Assembly (NCBI GenBank): GCA_027619145.1
Contig: JAQCGA010000216.1
Coordinates: 1 to 6,887 of the forward strand
Direction: 5' to 3'
DNA: 6,887 bases
DNA from: a bacterium
Lineage (GTDB): Bacteria > Latescibacterota > UBA2968 > GCA-2709665
The translations under genes and the position numbers were made by a program. Below the pieces are notes generated by a model. It was not told the DNA's origin, ran no database searches, and saw nothing but the letters and a program-made list of their open reading frames with translations. Of this stretch, positions 1 through 6,804 are shown in pieces. How positions within the stretch are numbered: the first letter of the stretch is position 1; each line of letters starts with the position of its first letter.

Positions 1-537
1 CCCCAGGCCCGCCGCACCCGTTTCGAATCGCAATACAGCCTCAAGCCAGATCAGGTAGAAACCCTCACGGCCACGCGCGAACTGGCAGACTACTTCGAAG
101 CCGTTGTAGATACCGGAGCAGATGGAACCGCCACCGCGAACTGGATTCAGGGGGATGTGCTCCGGATCTTAAACGACCGAAAACTTTCAATTACTGAACT
201 AAAAGCCACCCCCCAAAACCTCGCGGCCCTCCTCAAAATGCTAGGGATGGAATACCCTGGAATTGTATTCTCCAGAACCGTCTTTGAAGACATGGCCACT
301 ACCGGCGAAGCACCCGAAACTATCGTACAGAAAAAAGGCCTCGTGCAGATCAGCGACGAAAGCGCCATCGACGGCATCGTAGATAAGATCATTTCCACAT
401 ACCCGGACGAAGCGGAACGCTACCGGGGTGGAGACAAAAAACTGCTTGGCTTTTTGATGGGACAGGTCATGAAAGAAAGCAAAGGCAAAGCCAACCCCAA
501 ACTGGCGAATCAGCTCCTGCAACAGAAATTGGGCTGA
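1..537 (+). CDS. gatB: Aspartyl/glutamyl-tRNA(Asn/Gln) amidotransferase subunit B, 3' part (5' end outside window)
   Basis: The reading frame is open from base 1 to the TGA at 535-537, giving the last 178 residues of GatB. GatB is the tRNA-binding and kinase subunit of the GatCAB complex, which converts misacylated Glu-tRNA(Gln) or Asp-tRNA(Asn) to the amidated form in the cytoplasm. The fragment covers the end of the cradle domain (RRTRFESQYSL, then a helix with ELADYFEAVV) and the helical YqeY-like tail domain. Recognisable family motifs are NWIQGDVLRILN, IVQKKGLVQISDE, YRGGDKKLLGFLMGQVMK and the closing KGKANPKLANQLLQQKL. The N-terminal catalytic domain lies left of the window, so an ATG at 157 inside the frame is not the start. 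One local peculiarity is the segment around MEYPGIVFSR, where many GatB proteins have a GxISGKIAK-like stretch; the tail is otherwise ordinary. The methyltransferase gene begins 16 bases downstream. Confidence 0.95.
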   Translation, partial: PQARRTRFESQYSLKPDQVETLTATRELADYFEAVVDTGADGTATANWIQGDVLRILNDRKLSITELKATPQNLAALLKMLGMEYPGIVFSRTVFEDMATTGEAPETIVQKKGLVQISDESAIDGIVDKIISTYPDEAERYRGGDKKLLGFLMGQVMKESKGKANPKLANQLLQQKLG

Positions 538-553
538 CGCCGAAAGTTGTCCA

Positions 554-1297
554 ATGTCCTCCGATACGCCCCCCCCGTGGTACGACCGTTTCTTCAGCCA
601 CGAATATCTCGCCTTCGACGAACACCCTCACACCGACCTCGAAATTGAATTCCTCCTCCAGTTCCTGGACCTAGAGCAAGACCTCCGCATCCTGGACGTG
701 GGCTGTGGGTACGGCCGTCACCTCATTCCGTTAGCACAAGAAGGCTTCTCCGTCACCGGCATAGACCGTTCCCCCGTCATGCTCTCAACAGCCCACAACA
801 CAGCACAAAATGCCGGCCTCACCTTGCCCCTTGTACGGGCAGACATGCGCGCCCTTCCTTTTGTCGAAACATTCGACACCTGCCTGAGCCTCTTTTCCTC
901 TTTTGGTTATTTTGACACCGAAGACGAAAACTTTCGCGTCCTCCAGAACATCGCAGACGCTCTGGTCCCCGGGGGCCAATTCCTTTTAGAAACAGTCAAT
1001 CGAGATTTCGTCGTACGGCACCTCATTCCCACGCAAGTCTACCGGCCCGAAGGAATGTTTCTGGTAGAAGAACGGCAGTTCGACCCAATTTCCAGCCGCT
1101 CGCGTGTAGATGTGACCGTCTTTCAAAACAACGAACAAACCCACCTCTATCACTCCATTCGACTCTATTCTTTCACAGAACTCGAAATGCTTCTCACCGC
1201 CGTGGGCCTGGTCCCCAATGCCGTCTGGGGCGATTTTCACGGCAATGAATATACCTGTAACACACCACACATGATCGTGCTTGCAGAAAAACCATGA
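554..1297 (+). CDS. Class I SAM-dependent methyltransferase
   Basis: This encodes 247 residues with a Rossmann-type SAM-binding fold. Motif I is ILDVGCGYGRHL (46-57). The acidic residue after strand 2 is in VTGIDRSPVML (68-77). RADMRALPF (95-103) is the motif II region, and LVPGGQFLLET (137-147) is the motif near strand 5. The N-terminal WYDRFFSHEYL and the LSLFSSFGYF segment (111-120) are typical of a common bacterial Methyltransf_25/11-type subfamily whose substrate is unknown. There is no signal peptide or membrane segment, so it should be cytoplasmic. The start at 554 is chosen because it is the first ATG after the gatB stop and gives a normal N-terminus; no good Shine-Dalgarno site precedes it, so translation may depend on coupling to gatB. 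Its last four bases overlap the start of the DUF2064 gene (ATGA), which implies co-translation. The class is secure; the substrate cannot be read from the sequence. Confidence 0.9.
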   Translation: MSSDTPPPWYDRFFSHEYLAFDEHPHTDLEIEFLLQFLDLEQDLRILDVGCGYGRHLIPLAQEGFSVTGIDRSPVMLSTAHNTAQNAGLTLPLVRADMRALPFVETFDTCLSLFSSFGYFDTEDENFRVLQNIADALVPGGQFLLETVNRDFVVRHLIPTQVYRPEGMFLVEERQFDPISSRSRVDVTVFQNNEQTHLYHSIRLYSFTELEMLLTAVGLVPNAVWGDFHGNEYTCNTPHMIVLAEKP

Positions 1298-1965
1298 GCC
1301 GGCACCTTGTCATCGTAGCCAAAAACCCCATTCCAGGCACCGTCAAAACCCGCCTGCAATCGCGGTACAGCCCGGAACAAGCCGCTCAAATCTACCACGC
1401 CTTTATTCAGGATACCCTCCACACCGCAATCCGTGTTCCTGTGCACAACCGTTTCCTCGCCTGTTCTCCACCAGATGCCGTAGCAGCTCTCTCTGCCATC
1501 GCTGGACCGCGCTTTCAGGTATTCCCGCAAATTGAAGCCGACCTCGGAACGCGCATGCACGCAGCCCTTACGCACTGCTTTGAACAGGGGGCCCATCAGG
1601 CCATTCTTCTGGGCACAGACATCCCCTCTCTCCCGGCCAATCATCTGCACCAGGCTTTCACCCTGCTTTCCCAAAAAGACACCGTCCTCGGCCCCAGCAC
1701 AGACGGCGGATATTATCTGATTGGCCTTACCGCACCCTGCCTGCACATTTTCCAGAACATCGAATGGAGCACACCCGCCGTTCTCAGCCAAACCGTAGAA
1801 CGCATCCAGGCGGCCGGGCTTTCTCTCGGCCTGCTCCCTCCCTGGTACGATGTGGACACCCCCGAAGAACTCGATATTCTCCTGGCGCACGCAAGAGCCC
1901 TCGAACAATCCGGCAGTTCGGACACCCCTCGCCATACCCTCGCCTGTCTCTCTTCCTTGACCTGA
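1294..1965 (+). CDS. TIGR04282/DUF2064 family glycosyltransferase-like protein
   Basis: This is a 223-residue protein of the DUF2064 family (TIGR04282), which has a GT-A/nucleotidyltransferase-like fold. Visible family motifs are AKNPIPGTVKTRL (9-21, the probable nucleotide-binding loop), EADLGTRM (81-88), LGTDIPSLP (106-114, with the presumed metal-binding Asp109), LGPSTDGGYYLIGL (132-145), IEWST (156-160) and YDVDTPEEL (185-193). Length is typical for the family. Databases name members 'arsenosugar biosynthesis glycosyltransferase' or 'rSAM/selenodomain-associated transferase 1' from gene-neighbourhood association; neither an ArsM-type nor a radical SAM partner is seen here, so that role should not be assumed. 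The ATG overlaps the stop of the upstream methyltransferase by four bases. The last ~20 residues, after the ARALEQ helix, are Ser/Thr-rich and look like a variable tail. A 64-base gap follows before the next gene. Family assignment is strong; the donor and acceptor substrates are unknown. Confidence 0.88.
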   Translation: MSRHLVIVAKNPIPGTVKTRLQSRYSPEQAAQIYHAFIQDTLHTAIRVPVHNRFLACSPPDAVAALSAIAGPRFQVFPQIEADLGTRMHAALTHCFEQGAHQAILLGTDIPSLPANHLHQAFTLLSQKDTVLGPSTDGGYYLIGLTAPCLHIFQNIEWSTPAVLSQTVERIQAAGLSLGLLPPWYDVDTPEELDILLAHARALEQSGSSDTPRHTLACLSSLT

Positions 1966-2029
1966 ACCCGTCCCGGCGCTATCTTGGGCTTGTCCACAGC
2001 AAAACACGCTCTCTCCGGAAGCCAGTCCA

Positions 2030-2800
2030 ATGGAAGAAACACCCGAAGCCGCCGCCCGCAGAATCTTTGGACAACGCGCTACAACCTACACCACCAGTGC
2101 TACGCATACAGACCCCACCGTTTTGCAAAACGTAGCCCAAAAAGCCTGCCTCGAACCAAACCACTGTGTCCTGGACATTGCTACCGGCACCGGCCATACG
2201 GCCTTTGCCCTGGCCCCCCACGTCCGTTTTGTCGCAGGCCTGGATCTCACACGTGAGATGATCTCGGAAGCCATAACTCTCCGCGACAAAAACAACCTTT
2301 CCAATACTTCCTTCTTGCTCGGGAACGCACACGTTTTGCCATTTCGGCGCGCGACCTTCCATCGGATAACGTGCCGTCGATCCGCCCACCATTTTTCTTC
2401 CATCCGAAAAGCGCTCTCCGAAATGCGGCGGGTTCTGATTCCCGGTGGCCGCCTGGTCATTGACGACCGCAGCGTGCCCGAGAACGACTTCGTGGACGCC
2501 TGCATGAACGAATTGGACACCTACCACGACGAATCCCACATACGCCAGTATCGCCCATCCGAATGGCGTTCGCTCCTTCAACAAGCTGGATTCACGGTCT
2601 CCAGCCTGGACACCTATGTTCAGCACCGTTCCCTTGACGCCCATACCAGCAACGTCTCTCCAGAAAACGTACAGAAAATCCTGGACCGCCTTCACGGCTT
2701 ACACTCCAGCGAAAAAACCCTGCTGAATCTGGTCAAAAAAGATGGAGACCTGTACTACAACCACTGGTACGTCACGGTTGCGGCAGTCCTACCCGAATAG
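2030..2800 (+). CDS. UbiE/COQ5-like class I SAM-dependent methyltransferase
   Basis: This encodes 256 residues. SAM-binding motif I is VLDIATGTGHTA (47-58), the post-I acidic loop is GLDLTREM (70-77), motif II spans LLGNAHVLPF (96-105) and motif III is VLIPGGRLVIDD (135-146). The stretch with SAHHF (118-122) followed by EMRRVLIPGG and then RPSEWRSLLQQAGF (175-188) matches the UbiE/YcgJ-like Methyltransf_11 group. The conserved cysteine arrangement of arsenite methyltransferases is not evident, although Cys residues occur at 40, 46, 115 and 158. The N-terminal RRIFGQRATTYTTS resembles the FGxxAxxY start of ubiquinone/menaquinone-type methyltransferases, but many members act on other small molecules, so a quinone role is unproven. 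The ATG at 2030 is preceded by a weak purine-rich site (CCGGAAG, 2015-2021). The MATE gene starts 28 bases after the stop. It is not a recent duplicate of the 554-1297 methyltransferase: the two differ outside the shared SAM motifs. Confidence 0.88.
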   Translation: MEETPEAAARRIFGQRATTYTTSATHTDPTVLQNVAQKACLEPNHCVLDIATGTGHTAFALAPHVRFVAGLDLTREMISEAITLRDKNNLSNTSFLLGNAHVLPFRRATFHRITCRRSAHHFSSIRKALSEMRRVLIPGGRLVIDDRSVPENDFVDACMNELDTYHDESHIRQYRPSEWRSLLQQAGFTVSSLDTYVQHRSLDAHTSNVSPENVQKILDRLHGLHSSEKTLLNLVKKDGDLYYNHWYVTVAAVLPE

Positions 2801-2828
2801 CCCACAAAGATCGGCCACATCAACCCCT

Positions 2829-4208
2829 ATGTCCGCGCACCCCAGAAAAACTTCGGCCTCAATCGGAAAAATTGACCTCAGCCTTGCACGGCGCATCCTG
2901 GCCCTTACCGTACCGGTCGCGCTGACGGGGCAGTTGGACAACCTCGTGGGCTTCGCAGACATCTACATGGTTGGGCAGCTCGGAACAGCGGCCATTTCCG
3001 CAGTGGGCATCTCCAACCAGATTATCATGGTCATCACCATTGCCATGGTCGCCGTCACCACCGGCACAATGGCCCTCGTTGCTCAGGCCGTAGGGGCTGG
3101 AAACCGCGAGTCGGCCAGCGCAGCCGCCAAACAGTCTTTCACGCTCGTTGCCCTGCTCAGTATTGGCCTCAGCCTCCTGGGCATGACTGCCGCCAGCACC
3201 ATTCTGGAAGCCCTCAGCGTAAAAGCGGATGTTGTACATCTGGGCGCACCTTACCTGCGGGTATTTTTTGGCGGCATCATGTTCATGACGCTCAACTTTG
3301 TCGTCACCACTTGCCTGCAAGGAGCCGGAGACACCCGCACGCCACTCTACATTGGCTTGCTCATCAATGCCATAAAATTGGTGGCCAGCTATGTGCTCAT
3401 CTTTGGCCTGTGGGGGTTTCCGAAAATGGGGGTAACCGGTGCAGCAGCAGGTACCATCGTGGGGCGATTCGGCGGACTCCTCGTGGGTCTCTGGGTTCTC
3501 TACAGCGGAAGGTTCGGCCTTGCGCTCCTCCCAAACACCACGTACCGCCTGGACCGGCTTCTGGCACGCAGAATCCTGCGCATCGGGATCCCCTCCGCCC
3601 TCCAGGGTCTCTTCCGCAACGGCTCCAACCTGATTTTCATCAAATTGATTGCTCTTACCTCATCCTCCACAACCGCCGTTGCAGCATTCTCTATTGGCAA
3701 CCAGATGGAACGCGTCTTGCGGCGTACCTCCCTGGCCTTTGGCACAGCAGCCACTGCCCTGGTCGGTCATAGCCTGGGCGCGGGCAAACCCGAAGAAGCC
3801 GATCAACGCGGCTGGACCGTCCTCTTAATCGCAACAGCAACCACCCTCCTGCTGGGCCTCCCGGTTGCACTATTTGCGCACCCCTTCCTTGGCCTGTTTA
3901 CCACCGCCCCCGAAGTCATACAAATGGGCGTTGTTTATCTTTATGCAATGGTCCTGGCCGAACCCTTCATGTGTGCGGCCATCGTCAGCGGAGGTAGCCT
4001 GCGGGGTGCCGGGGACACCATGCCCGCTCTATATTACACCGTCATACCGCAATGGCTCATACGCCTACCCGCTGCCTACGTTCTGGCCTTTGTACTCGGA
4101 TACGACATCAACGGCATCTGGGCCGCCCTCGTCATCTTCAGCGGGTTGCAGGGCGCACTCACCGTATGGAAGTTCGCTCGTGGCGAATGGAAAACGCTCA
4201 GTATTTGA
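2829..4208 (+). CDS. MATE family efflux transporter
   Basis: This is a 459-residue inner-membrane transporter of the MATE (multidrug and toxic compound extrusion) family, expected to export cationic or amphipathic compounds against H+ or Na+. About twelve hydrophobic helices are visible in two homologous halves (roughly 20-225 and 245-450). Each half carries the family signature: LQGAGDTRTP at 163-172 and LRGAGDTMPA at 391-400. The first helix contains TVPVALTGQLDNLVGFADIYMVGQ within 27-50. The length matches ordinary MatE proteins. The frame is open back to 2742, but that earlier ATG lies inside the preceding methyltransferase gene and would add 29 non-family residues, so the ATG at 2829 is preferred. 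No clear Shine-Dalgarno site precedes it. It lies 28 bases after the methyltransferase and 17 bases before the dehydratase, consistent with one operon. The natural substrate is unknown; export of the product of the upstream methyltransferase/DUF2064 genes is possible but is inference. Confidence 0.93.
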   Translation: MSAHPRKTSASIGKIDLSLARRILALTVPVALTGQLDNLVGFADIYMVGQLGTAAISAVGISNQIIMVITIAMVAVTTGTMALVAQAVGAGNRESASAAAKQSFTLVALLSIGLSLLGMTAASTILEALSVKADVVHLGAPYLRVFFGGIMFMTLNFVVTTCLQGAGDTRTPLYIGLLINAIKLVASYVLIFGLWGFPKMGVTGAAAGTIVGRFGGLLVGLWVLYSGRFGLALLPNTTYRLDRLLARRILRIGIPSALQGLFRNGSNLIFIKLIALTSSSTTAVAAFSIGNQMERVLRRTSLAFGTAATALVGHSLGAGKPEEADQRGWTVLLIATATTLLLGLPVALFAHPFLGLFTTAPEVIQMGVVYLYAMVLAEPFMCAAIVSGGSLRGAGDTMPALYYTVIPQWLIRLPAAYVLAFVLGYDINGIWAALVIFSGLQGALTVWKFARGEWKTLSI

Positions 4209-4213
4209 ACCCC

Positions 4214-4218
4214 AGGAG
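4214..4218 (+). promoter_or_regulatory. Shine-Dalgarno site of the DgoD-like dehydratase
   Basis: AGGAG (within AGGAGAG, 4214-4220) lies seven bases before the ATG at 4226. It fixes the start over the in-frame ATG at 4052, which is deep inside the MATE gene. It is the only strong ribosome binding site in the + strand gene series, so the dehydratase may be translated more independently than its neighbours. Confidence 0.8.
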
Positions 4219-4225
4219 AGACCGC

Positions 4226-5368
4226 ATGAAAATCACCCGCATCGACCAGTTTTTTCCACGCCCCCGTATTCGCCTGATTCGTATTGCCACAGACACCGGC
4301 CTGGAAGGCTGGGGCGAAACCACCCTGGAAGGCAAACCCCGGAGCGTCCATGCCGCAGTAGAGGAACTGGCAGAGTATCTCGTAGGCAAAGACCCCCTAC
4401 GCATCGAACACCACTGGCAACACATCTACAGATCTGCCTTCTTCCGGGGCGGTGCCATCTTGATGACGGCCCTCTCCGGCATAGACCAGGCCCTGTGGGA
4501 TATCGCCGGGAAACATTTCAACGTGCCCGTGTACCAGCTTCTCGGCGGCCCGGTCCGGGACCGCATCCGCGTATACGCCCACTGGGGAATTGGCAGCCTC
4601 TCGGACGAAGGAAAAGCCGCTGCAAAAACCCGCCTGGAAACCCTTCAGAAACAGGGCGGCTACACCGCATTCAAATCCGGCCCCGGAGGAAAGTGGCGCG
4701 GCCACGAACCTCCTGCCGTCATCGACGAATTCGTACAACGCGCCTACCTCATGCGCGAATGGGTTGGCCCAGACGTAGAACTCGCCTTCGATTTCCACGG
4801 CAAGATGACCCCCGCCTTCGCCGTTGAAATCTGCAACGAACTCAAAGGGATGCGCCCTATGTTCGTTGAAGAACCCGTCCCGCAAGAAAACGTAGACGCC
4901 CTCAAACACGTTTCGGATCACGTCCCCTTCCCCATCGCTACCGGCGAACGTCTGCTCTCCCGCTGGGAGTTCCGCACCGTATTCGAAAAACAGGCTGCCG
5001 CCTACCTCCAGCCAGACGTCTCCCACGCCGGCGGCATCTCAGAACTGAAGCGCATTGCCAATATGGCCGAAGTCTACTACATGCACGTCCTTCCCCACTG
5101 CGCTATCGGCCCCGTCGCCCTTTCCGCCTGCCTTCAGGTTGATGCCGCCATCCCCAACTTCCTCGCCCAGGAACAGATCGACCAGGGCCTGGGCCACGGA
5201 CTACTCGTTGACCCCTGGCAGGTCAACGAAGGCCACATTGACCTCCCCACCGGACCCGGGTTAGGAATCGAACTCGACAAAAAAGAAATCACAAAACATT
5301 GCGAGTACCGCGAAGAATTGGGTGGCGAATTCTACTACGAATCGGATGGTAGCGTAGCCGACTGGTAA
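4226..5368 (+). CDS. DgoD-like acid-sugar dehydratase (mandelate racemase/muconate lactonizing enzyme family, enolase superfamily)
   Basis: This is a 380-residue cytoplasmic enzyme, close in length to E. coli D-galactonate dehydratase DgoD (about 382). It should remove water from a sugar acid to give a 2-keto-3-deoxy acid. The N-terminal capping domain (1 to ~110) includes GLEGWGETTLEG (25-36), YRSAFFRGGAILM (68-80) and GIDQALWDIAGK (85-96), all closely DgoD-like. In the barrel, the metal ligands are predicted to be Asp189 (in FDFHG), Glu215 (in FVEEP) and Glu241 (in GER). His191, the Asp264/His291 dyad (QPDVSHAGG; LPHCAIGP) and Lys150 (AFKSG) match the acid-sugar dehydratase pattern; there is no KxK racemase motif. 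The ending SVADW also resembles DgoD. The start is set by an AGGAG site at 4214. It ends the + strand unit, 25 bases before a terminator hairpin. Family membership is secure. Galactonate is the best substrate guess, but other aldonates are possible, because specificity in this family varies among close relatives. Confidence 0.9.
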   Translation: MKITRIDQFFPRPRIRLIRIATDTGLEGWGETTLEGKPRSVHAAVEELAEYLVGKDPLRIEHHWQHIYRSAFFRGGAILMTALSGIDQALWDIAGKHFNVPVYQLLGGPVRDRIRVYAHWGIGSLSDEGKAAAKTRLETLQKQGGYTAFKSGPGGKWRGHEPPAVIDEFVQRAYLMREWVGPDVELAFDFHGKMTPAFAVEICNELKGMRPMFVEEPVPQENVDALKHVSDHVPFPIATGERLLSRWEFRTVFEKQAAAYLQPDVSHAGGISELKRIANMAEVYYMHVLPHCAIGPVALSACLQVDAAIPNFLAQEQIDQGLGHGLLVDPWQVNEGHIDLPTGPGLGIELDKKEITKHCEYREELGGEFYYESDGSVADW

Positions 5369-5393
5369 TCCGGCGCCTTCACTCGGCAAATGC

Positions 5394-5431
5394 AAAAGGG
5401 CGATCTATCTCCGCAGATAGATCGCCCTTTT
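5394..5431. terminator. Bidirectional rho-independent terminator between convergent genes
   Basis: A perfect inverted repeat has a 17-base left arm (5394-5410, starting AAAAGGGCGATC), a CCGC loop (5411-5414) and a 17-base right arm (5415-5431). On the + strand the stem runs into CTTTTCTTATAT; on the - strand the A tract of the left arm becomes a terminal T tract. It lies 25 bases after the dehydratase stop and 18 bases beyond the hydrolase stop, so it can end transcripts from both sides. Nothing else is seen in the 81-base gap. Confidence 0.93.
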
Positions 5432-5449
5432 CTTATATCCCACACCATT

Positions 5450-6715
5450 TCATTCCTTAGACTCTCGCCAGTGTCGCTGCACAGGTACTGGAACCTCCGT
5501 CACTTCCCAATAGTCTTCCGGCAACTCCTGCCAGGCCGGCATCGTCAACGCATCCCGGTCCCACACCACATTTCCTTTCCGCAGTGTCAGCTTACATTCC
5601 AATCGGTCCTGCCCATCCATCCGCCCGTACCCACAGTCTCTGTACGAGAACGACCCCTTCCGGTGCTCCAGAACCGCCACATCCGCCTCGGCCCCAATAC
5701 TCAACGTGCCCAGTTGAGGTCGTCCAATTGCCTGAGCAGGCGTTACGGTTGAGCGATAAATGACCTCCTGGAGCGGCATCCCCATCACCAGACACTTGGA
5801 CATCGTATCCAGCATACTGATCACGCACCCGTGGATATTGGACATATGTAGATCCGTACTGATCGAGTCTGGCTTGAATCCCTGCTCGAACGCCCGGGCC
5901 CCATTCCGAAACCAGAAACTCGCGGCTCCATGGCCCAGATCGAACCACACCCCGCGCTCCCTCGCCTCGAACATGTACGGATACACCTTCCCATTCTCGT
6001 CAATCACCGGAAACTGCCGCGCGAACACGTGCGTATGAATATCCTTCGGGCGCAATTTCTTCAAAATCAAATCCGGATACGGCCGTTCCGGCGGCCGCGG
6101 CCAGAAATCTACCATCACTGGCATCCCACATAAATCTCCAGCTTCAACTGACCGCTCAACCGACTCCCACGGCGGATGCACCGCATCGAACGGTTCCTTC
6201 GTCCAGTAATGCGCCGTTTTGATTCCCACAACAAATTCCCTGTGATCCGTCGCTGCCCGCGCGGCCGCTTTCACATCAAATGTACCAATGTCCTGCTCTA
6301 CTTCCCCCATCCCCGGTGCGCTGATATTCACGTAGGCCAGCACCCGGCAAATTGACTTCTCCATCACAGACGTTCGAAAATGCTCAATCTCCTCACACCC
6401 GGCCGTTCCCGTATCCACACACGTCGTCACACCCTCTTTCAAGAAGTGGGCATCCGCATGTAAGCTTCCCAAAAAAAAGTCATTCGAGTGATGGAGCCGG
6501 TTCACATATGCGTGTACGTGAATATCCAGCAAACCAGGAGTTACCAGCAACCCGGATACGTCCACAACGTGCACCGCTTCAGCCGGCGGAATCCTCTCTG
6601 CCACCCGGGCAATCCGCCCGTTCCGCACCCCCACGTCCCGAACCCCATCCACACCATTGGCAGGATCAATCACGTGCCCACCTTTCAACAGCAAATCGAG
6701 CTTTTCTTCCGCCAT
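5450..6715 (-). CDS. Amidohydrolase/deacetylase-family metallohydrolase (Atu3266/EF_0837-like)
   Basis: This is a 421-residue member of the amidohydrolase superfamily, a cytoplasmic TIM-barrel hydrolase with an N- and C-terminal beta-sandwich. The N-terminus (LLLKGGHVIDPANG, then VTPGLLDIHVHAY) is classic, with the metal-binding HxH pair at His66 and His68. Lys166 (VGIKTAHY) is the probable carboxylated bridging lysine, His229 (IHTHVFA) the strand-6 ligand and Asp288 (ISTDLH) the catalytic aspartate. DLGHGAASF (259-267) and the C-terminal LSIGAEADVAVLE (338-350) and LRKGNVVWD (378-386) are also family features. The nearest characterised relatives I recall are the Atu3266/EF_0837 deacetylases; dihydroorotase-like and other cyclic-amidase annotations are alternatives. 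An oddity is Asp203 (PVMVDFWPRP), where related enzymes usually carry a metal-binding His after strand 5. The start at 6715 is supported by a strong Shine-Dalgarno site. The gene converges on the dehydratase gene, which suggests but does not prove a shared catabolic theme. The substrate is unknown. Confidence 0.9.
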   Translation of the reverse strand: MAEEKLDLLLKGGHVIDPANGVDGVRDVGVRNGRIARVAERIPPAEAVHVVDVSGLLVTPGLLDIHVHAYVNRLHHSNDFFLGSLHADAHFLKEGVTTCVDTGTAGCEEIEHFRTSVMEKSICRVLAYVNISAPGMGEVEQDIGTFDVKAAARAATDHREFVVGIKTAHYWTKEPFDAVHPPWESVERSVEAGDLCGMPVMVDFWPRPPERPYPDLILKKLRPKDIHTHVFARQFPVIDENGKVYPYMFEARERGVWFDLGHGAASFWFRNGARAFEQGFKPDSISTDLHMSNIHGCVISMLDTMSKCLVMGMPLQEVIYRSTVTPAQAIGRPQLGTLSIGAEADVAVLEHRKGSFSYRDCGYGRMDGQDRLECKLTLRKGNVVWDRDALTMPAWQELPEDYWEVTEVPVPVQRHWRESKE

Positions 6716-6724
6716 CGCAACGGG

Positions 6725-6731
6725 CTCCTCT
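6725..6731 (-). promoter_or_regulatory. Shine-Dalgarno site of the metallohydrolase
   Basis: Read on the - strand this is AGAGGAG, nine bases before the ATG at 6715-6713. It is a near-ideal ribosome binding site and supports that start codon. Confidence 0.8.
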
Positions 6732-6773
6732 TTTCGGGTAAATGATGTGTCAACCGAACCTGGAAAAGCATAC

Positions 6774-6801
6774 TTGATATTGTACGGTCTGGAATTATAT
6801 T
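6774..6801 (+). promoter_or_regulatory. Possible sigma-70-type promoter for a divergent gene beyond the right edge
   Basis: TTGATA (6774-6779) is followed after 16 bases by TATATT (6796-6801); TATTAT at 6798-6803 with an 18-base spacer is an alternative. It overlaps the - strand TATAAT boxes, so the two promoters would compete or be co-regulated. A weak GTG start candidate follows at 6848 (open to the window end, AGGA only three bases upstream), but the coding evidence of 13 codons is too little to call a gene. No other feature is seen between 6805 and 6887. Confidence 0.4.
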
Positions 6802-6804
6802 ATA
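6794..6804 (-). promoter_or_regulatory. Possible -10 region of the metallohydrolase promoter
   Basis: On the - strand the sequence reads TATAATATAAT, two overlapping perfect TATAAT boxes, about 80 bases upstream of the hydrolase ATG. It stands out in GC-rich surroundings. No good TTGACA-like -35 box lies at 16-18 bases upstream; the best candidates are poor matches, so the promoter may be activator-dependent or the match may be chance. Confidence 0.45.

Noticed and set aside
1237..2695. Long antisense frames on the - strand (1237-2007 and 1979-2695)
   Set aside because: They lie opposite well-recognised DUF2064 and methyltransferase genes, show no family motifs, and are explained by the scarcity of stop codons opposite GC-rich coding DNA.
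554..2800. Complete arsenosugar biosynthesis cluster
   Set aside because: Only the TIGR04282 gene fits; no ArsS-like radical SAM gene is present and neither methyltransferase shows a clear ArsM cysteine pattern.
2742..2828. Upstream in-frame start for the MATE transporter
   Set aside because: The extra 29 residues overlap the methyltransferase gene and are not MATE-like; the ATG at 2829 gives the usual N-terminus.
4052..4225. Upstream in-frame start for the dehydratase
   Set aside because: It lies within the MATE coding region; the ATG at 4226 has a proper AGGAG site and begins the conserved MKITRI N-terminus.
3865..4827. 320-residue + strand frame bridging the MATE and dehydratase genes
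   Set aside because: Arg/Pro-rich low-complexity composition, overlaps two confident genes in other frames, no motif.
4397..5026. Antisense frame of about 209 residues under the dehydratase
   Set aside because: Shadow of the enolase-superfamily gene, whose active-site motifs are complete in the + strand frame; no recognisable protein in the antisense.
6748..6753. Perfect TTGACA on the - strand as -35 box of the hydrolase
   Set aside because: The bases 17 further on are the Shine-Dalgarno GAGGAG, not a -10 box, and it lies downstream of the TATAAT boxes.
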